Below are positions 5,461 through 12,651 of a stretch of DNA of 21,732 nucleotides, one piece after another. The stretch is from a virus: positions 1 through 21,732 of IMG/VR virus record IMGVR_UViG_3300037137_000454; one strand, written 5' to 3'. Made by a program: the position numbers and the translations under genes. Every line of letters starts with the position of its first letter. Position 1 is the first letter of the stretch. The notes under the pieces were generated by a model. That model ran no database searches and was not told the DNA's origin. It worked only from the letters and a program-made list of their open reading frames with translations.

Positions 5461-5750
5461 GGGTCGAGCACATTCCTGATGTCACACCTCGCTTCGTGTC
5501 TCGTGAAACAACGACACGTCAAGAGTACTGTACCTATATTTCAAAGCTCGAAAATGAACGCTCTTGTTGGGAGTCTCGCATTCGTGTGTGCCAGGAACGT
5601 GAGTTCATGTACAAGAAGATGGTGAATGACATGGCCGCATTCCTCATGGCGACATTCCAAAGCGGGCATGAAACCGTCAGCGAAAATGCGGCCAAGGCTG
5701 GCGAGCTAATCGAAGCCATTCAAGCATGCATGCGAAGGCTTGAAGCATGA
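5457..5750 (+). CDS. Coiled-coil hypothetical protein
   Basis: A 97-residue protein; ATG 5457 shares ATGA with the previous stop, preferred over the GTG at 5445. After a short N-terminal segment it is almost entirely helical, with heptad-like patterns around residues 22-95 (YISKLENERSCWESRIRVC, then AAKAGELIEAIQACMRRLEA). It probably dimerises. There are several Met and three Cys but no metal motif. It overlaps the next gene by ATGA. Confidence 0.6.
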   Translation: MRVEHIPDVTPRFVSRETTTRQEYCTYISKLENERSCWESRIRVCQEREFMYKKMVNDMAAFLMATFQSGHETVSENAAKAGELIEAIQACMRRLEA

Positions 5751-6553
5751 GGCCGTCTGGCACCCTCGTTCTGCCGATGTTGAATCCGAACCAGTTCTTC
5801 TCCAGTTCGGTCCTCTCGTTCACTGCTGCCGAGGACTGGAAGAAGGCGATACGGATTCAGCGTGACGGGCCGACGAGGGTGCCACTCCCAATGGAGGAGT
5901 GGCAGTGGCGTCCAAGTGTGCATGATGTTAAGTCATACTTTTGGCGTATGACTGCTTTTCTTGATAACACTATTAATGGCTTTGGTGATCCCGGCCCGTG
6001 GTCCATCGACTTCGAGGCCACCCTCAAACGCGAGATTGTATGTCTCGGGATATGGAGTTGTCATGAACCTACCAAACATCGCGGTATCGTCATCCCTTTC
6101 CTTTCCCAAGGTGGGGTGCCCTACTGGAGTCCTGAAGATGAACTCGTCGTACTTGATCTGGTGCGGGCCTTCTTCACTGATGCGCGTCGGCACAAGATCG
6201 GCCAGAACACGGTCGGCTACGACACCGGGTACCCGCCCTTCAACCAACGCTCTCTCATCAAGCAAGCGTGGGGCATAGATGTCGCAGGCATCCTTGGTGA
6301 CACGATGGTGGCGCACCACGTCTGCTTCCCAGAGTTGCGTCACGGACTTGCATTCCTCTCATCCATTTCCACGGATCTTGGACCTTACAAGGAAGAACTC
6401 TGGGATGCGGAACAAGGTCAAGAGGACGACGCAGAGAAGGACTGGACCCGTATCCTCGAACGCTCTGACATGAAGGTGCGGGTGTACTGTGGCAAGGATT
6501 GCTACGCGCAAGCGGAGGTATGGAATGCGTTGGCCTTGGAGATGGCGCCATAA
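5747..6553 (+). CDS. Stand-alone DnaQ-like 3'-5' exonuclease (DNA polymerase I type)
   Basis: A 268-residue protein. All three exonuclease motifs of the family A polymerase proofreading domain are visible: ExoI with Asp88 and Glu90 (SIDFEAT), ExoII with Asn154 and Asp159 (IGQNTVGYD), Asp185 (GDTMVAH) with PELRHGLAFL, and ExoIII with Tyr247 and Asp251 (YCGKD). These residues bind two metal ions and remove mismatched 3' nucleotides. The polymerase domain is a separate gene at 7550-8926, with three genes between, so this phage splits the enzyme into two chains. The first about 60 residues have no clear homology and are Pro/Trp-rich, perhaps a docking region for the polymerase. Upstream coupling is by ATGA. 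Confidence 0.8.
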   Translation: MRPSGTLVLPMLNPNQFFSSSVLSFTAAEDWKKAIRIQRDGPTRVPLPMEEWQWRPSVHDVKSYFWRMTAFLDNTINGFGDPGPWSIDFEATLKREIVCLGIWSCHEPTKHRGIVIPFLSQGGVPYWSPEDELVVLDLVRAFFTDARRHKIGQNTVGYDTGYPPFNQRSLIKQAWGIDVAGILGDTMVAHHVCFPELRHGLAFLSSISTDLGPYKEELWDAEQGQEDDAEKDWTRILERSDMKVRVYCGKDCYAQAEVWNALALEMAP

Positions 6554-6558
6554 GGAGG
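6552..6558 (+). promoter_or_regulatory. Ribosome binding site deciding the zinc-ribbon gene start
   Basis: AAGGAGG lies 5 nt before the GTG at 6564, starting within the stop codon of the exonuclease gene. It marks 6564, not the upstream ATG at 6489, as the start. Confidence 0.7.
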
Positions 6559-6563
6559 CATAT

Positions 6564-6767
6564 GTGAAGGTGAGAATGATTATTCCGGAACCGGCAACGG
6601 TACACTGTTTCAACTGCGAGAAAAATGTAGACAAGATTGCGCGGTTCCAAGGTCCCAAGGTGTGGGATACGTATACGAGCTACATGCCGCGTATTACACA
6701 TATTGATTTATGTCAGGAGTGTCTCAACCAAGGATTGAGCGCGCTTGGACCTGTCAATGACACGTAG
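6564..6767 (+). CDS. Small zinc-ribbon protein
   Basis: A 67-residue protein starting at GTG 6564. It has two CxxC knuckles, HCFNCEKN near the N-terminus and LCQECLNQG near the C-terminus, about 30 residues apart, the spacing of a single zinc ribbon. Between them lies a beta-like aromatic stretch (VWDTYTSYM). It starts just after the exonuclease stop and overlaps the next gene by 11 nt. Such ribbons often bind nucleic acid or another protein; its position between the exonuclease and polymerase halves may mean a replication role, but this is only contextual. Confidence 0.65.
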   Translation: MKVRMIIPEPATVHCFNCEKNVDKIARFQGPKVWDTYTSYMPRITHIDLCQECLNQGLSALGPVNDT

Positions 6768-7143
6768 AGACTTCCTCGGCGCCCTCATTGGCGGGATGGC
6801 TGTCACCGCAGCGGGGCTCTATCTCCCAGGCACCAAGGTGTTCTCATTCCCAAGCGTCATCGTACCCGTAGGTGCATTTTCACTTGAAAGCTTCGACGCC
6901 ATACTCAAGGCAGTATACCGAGACATGGTGTTAGACTTGTTGCAACAGGAACCGACGTTCTACGCGCGGTTCCGTGGAGAGGAGATGTCGTGGACTTCGT
7001 TGGATTCCCCAAGATCGCCCGCTACTCACGGCCTTGCATTGTCACCGAAAAGATTGACGGTACCAATGCCCAGGTATGGATACCCACTGAGGAGCAACGC
7101 GCCGAACTCCCCGACAAATGGCGTGCTCTCCCTATCATTGTAG
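6757..7143 (+). CDS. Twin-arginine (Tat) signal protein, 3' half overlapping the ligase gene
   Basis: From ATG 6757 the product starts MTRRDFLGALIGG: a twin-arginine motif (T-R-R-D-F-L) and a hydrophobic run of about 17 residues, the form of a Tat signal. A hydrophobic linker follows, then a helical segment, roughly FDAILKAVYRDMVLDLLQQ, which loosely resembles the N-terminus of some phage capsid proteins; this is weak. The last 50 or so residues are Ser/Pro-rich and lie over the first 154 nt of the ligase gene in another frame. Either the overlap is real, the gene was frameshifted, or the true end is near 6990. No cofactor motif is visible. Confidence 0.45.
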   Translation: MTRRDFLGALIGGMAVTAAGLYLPGTKVFSFPSVIVPVGAFSLESFDAILKAVYRDMVLDLLQQEPTFYARFRGEEMSWTSLDSPRSPATHGLALSPKRLTVPMPRYGYPLRSNAPNSPTNGVLSLSL

Positions 7144-7559
7144 CCTCGCGCTCACGGTGGATGTACCCACCTGATGACAACCATGGCTTCGCGAAATGGG
7201 CCTATGAAAACGCAGAATGTCTACTTGAACTCGGGCCTGGCCATCACTTCGGGGAGTGGTGGGGGCAAGGCATTCAACGCAAGTATGGGCTTACCGAACG
7301 TCGTTTCAGCTTGTTCAACACCGAGCGTTGGCGTGAGAGTCGCCCGGCATGCTGCCATGTCGTACCTGTGCTTTGGGAGGGCTTGTTCGATGACCTCCAG
7401 GTGCAGACACACATCGACCAGTTGCGCGATGGTGGGAGCGTTGCGGCCCCCGGCTTCATGAAGCCCGAGGGCATCGTCATCTTCCATCCTGCATCGGGCC
7501 GTGCGTTCAAGAAAACAGTCGAGAAAGACGAGCAACATAAGGTCGCAACGTGGGCATGA
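6990..7559 (+). CDS. RNA-ligase-like nucleotidyltransferase
   Basis: A 189-residue protein starting at GTG 6990, behind a purine-rich site (GGAGAGGAG). The covalent nucleotidyltransferase motifs are in order: motif I with nucleophile Lys21 (TEKIDGTNAQVW), motif III around Glu89 (HFGEWWGQGI), motif IIIa (RRFSLFN), motif IV (KPEGIVI, Glu160) and motif V (FKKTVEKDE, with Lys174/175). These residues form the ligase-AMP intermediate and seal nicks. The short length and lack of an OB domain fit the single-domain RNA ligase group more than DNA ligases. It may repair tRNA cut by host anticodon nucleases or join nicked RNA; a DNA ligase role cannot be excluded. The gene overlaps both neighbours. Confidence 0.72.
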   Translation: MDFVGFPKIARYSRPCIVTEKIDGTNAQVWIPTEEQRAELPDKWRALPIIVASRSRWMYPPDDNHGFAKWAYENAECLLELGPGHHFGEWWGQGIQRKYGLTERRFSLFNTERWRESRPACCHVVPVLWEGLFDDLQVQTHIDQLRDGGSVAAPGFMKPEGIVIFHPASGRAFKKTVEKDEQHKVATWA

Positions 7560-8926
7560 ACTGTCGGCACATTCACGATTACATCGGGCTCCCACTCTTG
7601 CCCATTGTGCAGGATCTTGGGTTGCGTGGTATCCCGGTCAATCTTGCGACACGCGATGCGCTGCTCGACACGCTGAACCGCAGAGTCGGGGTCCTCGACC
7701 TACGCTTGATGCAATCGGGCATCGAGAACCCTAGCTCCGACTTGAAACTCGGGCTCGAACTACGGGCACTCGGTGTGCCCTTGACGGCAATGACGCCAGG
7801 AGGAGGCCAGTATAAACTTGACTCAGAAATCCTAGGACGGAAGAACTACGACCTCAACACAAAGTACATCGAAGCTGGCAAGCCACCACGTTTCCCATTC
7901 ATTCCTGACTTGTTGCTCCGCAACAAGTTGTCCAAAGCCTGCGAATGTCTCAACGCCATTGGCGTCTGTGATGACGGGCTGATCCGCACCGCACTCAAGT
8001 CCTGTCACACGGCGACAGCGCGCTATGCGAGTAGCGGATTCGGGCGCAAGGGGAAGCCGGGGTTCTGTCCAGTATGCCGTGTATGGGGAGAGCATGGAAC
8101 CAATCTACAAAATATCAGCCGAGGATGTAGCATCTGCGGATCACCGCCAGCAAAGTGTGTTTGCCCAAGCGGAGGCATTCATATCAAGTCTATTTTCCAA
8201 GCTTGGCCTGGTTGGCGGCTTGGCGAATGGGACTACAGTGCCCTTGAGCTTAGAGTCATGGCGTATCGAATCCGTTGCCGTAAGCTCATCGAACGTCTCG
8301 AATCAGGTATTGATCTCCATACTCTGCACGCCAAGATCATGTTCCCCGGTCTGGAGATTACTACGCGCCGTAGGACCCTGGCTAAGAACTTCATCTATGC
8401 CATTCGCGGAGCGGGCGGGAATCGTGCCGTCCAGCGGGTCCTAGCGCAACAAGGAGAGTACATTGAACTCCATGAAATCCAACAGTGGCGGCTCCGCATC
8501 TTTGCAGAGTATCCTGAAATTCCAGCGTGGATTGAAGAAGTTGGTGCTGAGCTTACCCGAGCAGGTACAAGTGGAGAACGTCGTATCATACGTAATGCTT
8601 TCGGACGGCCGCGTGTACTACTGGGATATGAACCTATCAAGGAAGCCCTTGCCACCGAAATCTCAGGAACATCTGCTGACATCATGAACTGTGTGGCCGT
8701 GCGCCTTGCGTACGAACAGCCTGAACACTTTCAGTATGTCGTCCTTCAAGTTCACGATTCATGGCTTGTGCATGCACCAGAGGGTATCTTTCCTACCGTG
8801 ATGAACGCCGTGCGGTCTGAAATGGAACGTCCAGTGTGGCATTGGGATCGTTTTGCCACCTATCCAGTCGAAGCGAAAGCGGGGGAGCGGTGGTCAGACT
8901 TGACCGCCTGGCAGGAGGCAGCATGA
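7550..8926 (+). CDS. Family A DNA polymerase, polymerase domain only, with Cys-rich insertion
   Basis: A 458-residue protein. GTG 7550 has AAGG 7 nt upstream; ATG 7556, which shares ATGA with the ligase stop, is the alternative. There is no exonuclease domain; that is a separate gene at 5747. Motifs: NLQNI at 185-189, motif A WDYSALELR with Asp228, motif B from Arg275 to Lys279 and Tyr283 (the T7 Tyr526 position), and motif C VHDSWLVHA with Asp403, where the usual HDE has Ser. Motif B (KNFIYAIRGAG) is one residue shorter than T7's and lacks the O-helix Tyr. Three Cys pairs flank NLQNI: Cys173/176, Cys193/196 and Cys203/205, suggesting a zinc-binding insertion. With the RepA-like ATPase next door this is the likely replicase. 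Confidence 0.82.
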   Translation: MGMNCRHIHDYIGLPLLPIVQDLGLRGIPVNLATRDALLDTLNRRVGVLDLRLMQSGIENPSSDLKLGLELRALGVPLTAMTPGGGQYKLDSEILGRKNYDLNTKYIEAGKPPRFPFIPDLLLRNKLSKACECLNAIGVCDDGLIRTALKSCHTATARYASSGFGRKGKPGFCPVCRVWGEHGTNLQNISRGCSICGSPPAKCVCPSGGIHIKSIFQAWPGWRLGEWDYSALELRVMAYRIRCRKLIERLESGIDLHTLHAKIMFPGLEITTRRRTLAKNFIYAIRGAGGNRAVQRVLAQQGEYIELHEIQQWRLRIFAEYPEIPAWIEEVGAELTRAGTSGERRIIRNAFGRPRVLLGYEPIKEALATEISGTSADIMNCVAVRLAYEQPEHFQYVVLQVHDSWLVHAPEGIFPTVMNAVRSEMERPVWHWDRFATYPVEAKAGERWSDLTAWQEAA

Positions 8927-8933
8927 GGTCAGC

Positions 8934-9977
8934 ATGGAGTTAACGGAGGACCCATTCAAATGGATGACACTACGCACCCTGCGCCGCGACGTACCGCCCG
9001 AGGTCAAGTTCCTGTGGGGGGACAAGACGAATGGGCTCTTGCAAGAGCGCAGCTTCATGCTGCTGCACAGTGCGGAGAAGCAGGGCAAGTCGATGTTCAT
9101 GTTGAACCTCGCCATAGCCGGTGCCCGTGGCGATGCGGACTTCCTGGGCTTTACCTTGCGCCCTGGTGGGTTCAAGACGGTGATCCTCCAGTGTGAGGTC
9201 CACCTTCGTGCGATGTACGAACGCTTCGAGGAGATGCTCAAGACGGGAGAACTCACCGATGAACAAGCTGATCGTATTGTCATCAACGGCTATCGCGCGG
9301 TTACGCTCTCGAATGACGACATGTTTTCGTTCTTCAAGTTCAAGCTTACCCAGTTCCAACCTGACCTCGTTGTTATTGACCCACTGGCACATATGCTCAC
9401 GGAGGACGAGAATAGTAACGTGGCGGTGGGAAAGGGGCTTGCTCCTCTGCTCAAGCTGCGGGACAATCCTGGCTGCGCCATCGCCGTCGTCCATCACGAC
9501 TCTAAAGCAAGCGAGTCATCGGGTAAGAGTGGCGGCTCCGCTCGCCCACCCCAACAACGTAGCCGAGGGGCGAATCGGCTTACCGCTGACCCTGACTCCA
9601 TTCTCTCGCTCTCGCCTACGAAACGTAGTGGTGGCCCGACAGCTAAGATGTTCTGTATGCCGCGCTATGGACGAACCATGCCCCCACTTCGGGTTCGACT
9701 CAACGAAGATACGTTCTGGTTTGAACGCTATTCTCCAGAGAGTGAGCACGGAGAAGTCTTGGTGGACATCATTACGAAAGCGGGTGGCAAGATCGACGAG
9801 GATGACTTCATCGCGGACGCCGAGGAAGCGTGGGCGGTGAAAGATTCGCAGGGGCGTCATCGTACGGCAAAGGGACGCATCGAACGTGCGGTACTCGATG
9901 GTGTGATCCTACGCCATGAGTCTGACGATGGCATCTACTACACCATTGGGAAGGTGAAAGAGGAGGACGAGGAATGA
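8934..9977 (+). CDS. RepA/AAA_25-like ATPase (putative replicative helicase)
   Basis: A 347-residue protein starting 7 nt after the polymerase stop, with a GAGG site. It has a RecA-fold ATPase: a Walker A-like segment (SAEKQGKSMF, Lys52-Ser53), a Glu at 88 in LQCEVHLRAMYER, Walker B LVVIDP (Asp149) and AVVHHDSK (185-191). The order fits the AAA_25/RepA family of hexameric helicases and DNA-loading ATPases. Residues 195-215 are Ser/Gly/Arg-rich, and a C-terminal region from about 275 looks like a winged helix. No primase domain is present. The likely role is DNA unwinding ahead of the polymerase encoded upstream; loader activity is an alternative. Confidence 0.72.
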   Translation: MELTEDPFKWMTLRTLRRDVPPEVKFLWGDKTNGLLQERSFMLLHSAEKQGKSMFMLNLAIAGARGDADFLGFTLRPGGFKTVILQCEVHLRAMYERFEEMLKTGELTDEQADRIVINGYRAVTLSNDDMFSFFKFKLTQFQPDLVVIDPLAHMLTEDENSNVAVGKGLAPLLKLRDNPGCAIAVVHHDSKASESSGKSGGSARPPQQRSRGANRLTADPDSILSLSPTKRSGGPTAKMFCMPRYGRTMPPLRVRLNEDTFWFERYSPESEHGEVLVDIITKAGGKIDEDDFIADAEEAWAVKDSQGRHRTAKGRIERAVLDGVILRHESDDGIYYTIGKVKEEDEE

Positions 9978-10408
9978 TCTATCTCATTGGCTCGCTCAGA
10001 TCACAACGGGTACCTGAGGTGGCACAGGATTTGCGCGCCCTCGAATACGATGTGTTCGATGACTGGTTTGCTGTCGGCCCCGAGGCTGACGATTACTGGC
10101 GTACCTACGAGAAGGGTAAGGGCAATAGCTTTCTTGCAGGATTGCAAGGGGCGGCTGCCGAGAACGTGTACAACTTCGACAAGCGTCATCTTGATGCCTC
10201 AGACGTAGCAGTACTGGTAGCTCCTGCTGGCAAATCCGCCCATCTTGAGCTAGGCTACATGATCGGTAGCGGCAAACGCGGATACATTTTCCTCCCTCCT
10301 CAAGACGAGGAGCCAGAAAGGTGGGACATCATGTACAAGTTTGCAACAGGGATCACTGCCGACTTCAGCGAGTTGGTGTGCTTGCTCGGCCCGGTGGAAT
10401 CATGCTGA
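9974..10408 (+). CDS. Nucleoside 2-deoxyribosyltransferase-like protein
   Basis: A 144-residue protein coupled by ATGA. It starts MIYLIGSLRS, the strand-loop of this fold, with DASDVAVLVAP (Asp74/77) and SAHLELGYMIGSGKRG, where Glu92 matches the catalytic Glu of deoxyribosyltransferases. The length fits. Members exchange bases on deoxyribonucleosides, and relatives cleave N-glycosidic bonds in nucleotides. In a phage it may alter the nucleotide pool or break a signalling nucleotide. Substrate cannot be read from the sequence. Confidence 0.65.
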   Translation: MIYLIGSLRSQRVPEVAQDLRALEYDVFDDWFAVGPEADDYWRTYEKGKGNSFLAGLQGAAAENVYNFDKRHLDASDVAVLVAPAGKSAHLELGYMIGSGKRGYIFLPPQDEEPERWDIMYKFATGITADFSELVCLLGPVESC

Positions 10409-10965
10409 ACACCGAACAGGCAGAGGTACTCGGGCTGTTCATGGACATGCTCAAAGCACCAACCGGTGACGGCGGCGTGAAGCGTGCCCTTGGGCAGAAG
10501 GTCTGTTGGAAGGATGACACCTCTCACGAGGCTGCTATCTTCTCGCACCTCAACAAGTGGAAGCACGGCGAGCGTCGTGATGCCACGAGCGGCGCGCATC
10601 CCTTGGTGCACCTGGCATGGCGTGCACTGGCGATTGCGTGGCAGGAGTCACAGACTGTACCAGAGCCCATTGTCCAAACAATCCCCAAGCAAGTCATCGA
10701 GCAATTCCAGCATGCGCGCTTCGATCCCAGCGACCCGCGACTCCTGCCGGTCTATCGCGATGTAATCTCCAGCGACCAGGACGACATTGCCGATGCTCTC
10801 TCGGCCATTGCGTTTGCTGGCAAGACGGAAGCCGAACGGCGGGCCGACAGCTTGGAACAGCAACGCATGGTAGCCGACGCCAAGTACCGCGACACGCACC
10901 CCGTTGAGCATCCCGATCCCGAGGGGCTCAGGGCTGCGCGTGCGCGCAATAGGATACTGGACTGA
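10402..10965 (+). CDS. Possible dATP/dGTP diphosphohydrolase-type (DUF5664-like) protein
   Basis: A 187-residue protein whose ATG overlaps the previous gene by 7 nt. Near residue 45 it has EAAIFSHLNKWKHGE, then SGAHPLVHLAWRALAIAWQE, a His-rich helical segment that resembles the N-terminal domain called dATP/dGTP diphosphohydrolase in phage annotations. The second half is charged and helical and may be a different domain; it has several Glu/Asp but no clear motif. The gene beside it is a deoxyribosyltransferase-like enzyme, which fits a nucleotide-pool role. Family assignment is from memory of the pattern and is moderate. Confidence 0.45.
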   Translation: MLNTEQAEVLGLFMDMLKAPTGDGGVKRALGQKVCWKDDTSHEAAIFSHLNKWKHGERRDATSGAHPLVHLAWRALAIAWQESQTVPEPIVQTIPKQVIEQFQHARFDPSDPRLLPVYRDVISSDQDDIADALSAIAFAGKTEAERRADSLEQQRMVADAKYRDTHPVEHPDPEGLRAARARNRILD

Positions 10966-11180
10966 TGGCCGCGTTCATCGGTCGGTTGCTCGCACTCATG
11001 TTCGTGCTCACGGCGTTCGCTGCCATTGCAACCTGTGGCAGTCTCCTTGCAGGTTGCACACAGCCACTGATCCCTGTCGAGGACCAGTGGAAGATTGAGG
11101 AGTGGGGTACACCACTTCCCTTCCCGAGTCCAGCATTGGACTGGCAAGGCGGTTGGGGTGGAGGGCCAGCGCATGAGTAA
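10965..11180 (+). CDS. Small lipoprotein
   Basis: A 71-residue protein whose ATG uses the last A of the previous stop. It has a hydrophobic N-terminus and a lipobox (SLLAGC) with Cys31 as the acylation site, so the mature part is about 41 residues, Pro- and Trp-rich (PLPFPSPALDW, then GGWGGG). Phage lipoproteins include spanin outer subunits (Rz1) and superinfection-exclusion proteins. It is not next to the lysis genes, which favours an exclusion-type role, but this is inference. It overlaps the metallophosphoesterase by 8 nt. Confidence 0.6.
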   Translation: MAAFIGRLLALMFVLTAFAAIATCGSLLAGCTQPLIPVEDQWKIEEWGTPLPFPSPALDWQGGWGGGPAHE

Positions 11181-11934
11181 GCCACGGCGCCACTTGTTCA
11201 TTCCCGACACTCAGATACAGCCGGGAGTGAGAATAACGCACATCACTGCTCTCGGTAACTACATCGCGGACTGGAAGCCCGAGGTCATCGTCATCGGGGG
11301 CGACTGGTACGACATGAAGTCCTTGTGCGTGTACGACCGTGATCTTGCGGGCGTGTCGCAACGACGCTACCAGCAGGACATCAACGCGGGGAACGCAGGC
11401 ATCGACGCGCTCATGAAGCCGTGGGTAGACGACAAGAAGTACACGCCCCGACTGGTGTACACCATGGGCAACCACGAGGAGCGTGCCCAACGTCTCACCG
11501 ATATGCAGCCACAGCTACGTGGGGCAATCGAAATGCCAGGTGCGTACGCTAAAGCGCGAGGCTGGGAGATTCATCCTTACCTCGCACCTGTTGTCATCGA
11601 CGGGATCGCGTATGCCCATCTATTCGTGAAAGGTGCCAATGGCCGGGTCGTCAATAAACGCTTTGGCGCGGCGAACGCACGGACTCAAGTACTGCGTGAG
11701 ATGCGGTCTTGTACTTCCGGGCACAAGCCGGGTTTGGATGTGCACATTCAACCGATCGGTGTTGGTTCCTTGCGTGGAGTCATCGCTGGTTCCTTCTACC
11801 AACACGAAGAAGAATACATGTCCCTCCAAGGAACCACCTACTGGCGTGGCGTCCTCATGAAGCATGAGGTGCACCGTGGTGACTACTCGCTGATGGAAGT
11901 CAGCCTTAAGTATCTCCTACGCCGATGGCTCTAG
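11173..11934 (+). CDS. Calcineurin-like metallophosphoesterase
   Basis: A 253-residue protein beginning at ATG 11173. The metal-binding motifs are in order: Asp12 (IPDTQ), GGDWYD with Asp44, GNHE (Asn100, His101, Glu102), His149 (AYAHLF) and His184 in SGHKPG with a downstream His (VHIQ). These coordinate two metals and cleave phosphodiesters or phosphomonoesters. The first motif is DTQ, not D-x-H, a change also seen in some phage enzymes. No extra domains are visible. Possible substrates include nucleotides, cyclic signalling nucleotides or nucleic acid ends; the sequence does not say which. Confidence 0.75.
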   Translation: MSKPRRHLFIPDTQIQPGVRITHITALGNYIADWKPEVIVIGGDWYDMKSLCVYDRDLAGVSQRRYQQDINAGNAGIDALMKPWVDDKKYTPRLVYTMGNHEERAQRLTDMQPQLRGAIEMPGAYAKARGWEIHPYLAPVVIDGIAYAHLFVKGANGRVVNKRFGAANARTQVLREMRSCTSGHKPGLDVHIQPIGVGSLRGVIAGSFYQHEEEYMSLQGTTYWRGVLMKHEVHRGDYSLMEVSLKYLLRRWL

Positions 11935-12098
11935 CCAAGGTTATCCCCTTCGTGTTCAACAAGAACCACGCCTGCTTTCCACTTGCACTCAAGTACAACG
12001 GTGCGTGCCCGCTGTGCGAGGAACACAAGGAGAAGAAGAAGAAGTTCATCAAGCAGGCACGCTGGCGAGCCCGGATGCGGCAGGGGATTGTCGTATGA
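11925..12098 (+). CDS. Tiny Cys/Lys-rich protein
   Basis: A 57-residue protein, overlapping the previous gene by 10 nt and the next by ATGA. It has CPLC at the middle with Cys17 nearby, then a strongly basic stretch (EEHKEKKKKFIKQARWRARMR). Zinc or nucleic acid binding is plausible from the composition. No family is recognised. Confidence 0.55.
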   Translation: MALAKVIPFVFNKNHACFPLALKYNGACPLCEEHKEKKKKFIKQARWRARMRQGIVV

Positions 12099-12271
12099 GA
12101 CTTCGACATTTCTGGCGATATTTACGGTGCTGGGGACGAGGACATATCATCTTTGTTGCCCATGATCTAGGACATGTCGCGGATTATACAAATGGTGGGT
12201 GGTTCCTTTGTGGGTACTGTCACAGTAGCTTGTGGCTTCCCCCTACCTTCATGAAGTGCGAGAAGTGCTGA
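12095..12271 (+). CDS. Tiny zinc-ribbon-like protein
   Basis: A 58-residue protein starting MRLRHFWRYLR, coupled by ATGA to the previous gene. CGYC and CEKC (the last four residues) are separated by about 14 residues, with other His and Cys in between (HDLGH, Cys12). It looks like a compact zinc ribbon. Function unknown; it lies in a series of small Cys-rich genes. Confidence 0.55.
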   Translation: MRLRHFWRYLRCWGRGHIIFVAHDLGHVADYTNGGWFLCGYCHSSLWLPPTFMKCEKC

Positions 12272-12651
12272 TGATCGAGTGGATTCACACTGGGAAGAAG
12301 GAACCCATCTATGTTCAAGTCATCTGGACCGACGCTGCGTCCGATAATACGTTTTCATGTACCATATCTGAAGTCGGTAAACGCGCTACCCTTATGCACC
12401 ACCGACAATCTGATGGACGTTTGGTGTTCGTATCTACAGAAGGTAGGGAGGCCAAGGTGGTTCTCGCGTCACTCTATGATGCGCCCGATACAGCAGATGA
12501 TGAAGCGACCGTAGAGAACTTCATGGTCATCCCGTGGGGCTGGGTCGAACGGATCAAGATGATTCGTGGTCCGGTGATTTACGAGCGGGACGTTCCCGAA
12601 AGTCGTACAACCGCAAGAGCCAGCCGGTCACGAGTAGTAGAAGAAGAATGA
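12271..12651 (+). CDS. Hypothetical protein
   Basis: A 126-residue protein whose ATG shares an A with the previous stop. It looks beta-rich (WIHTGKKEPIYVQVIWTD, LVFVSTEGREAKVVLASLYD) with an acidic loop (DAPDTADDEATVE) and a Trp-rich hydrophobic stretch (VIPWGWVERIKMI); the tail is Arg-rich. No family is recognised. It overlaps the next gene by ATGA. Confidence 0.55.
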   Translation: MIEWIHTGKKEPIYVQVIWTDAASDNTFSCTISEVGKRATLMHHRQSDGRLVFVSTEGREAKVVLASLYDAPDTADDEATVENFMVIPWGWVERIKMIRGPVIYERDVPESRTTARASRSRVVEEE

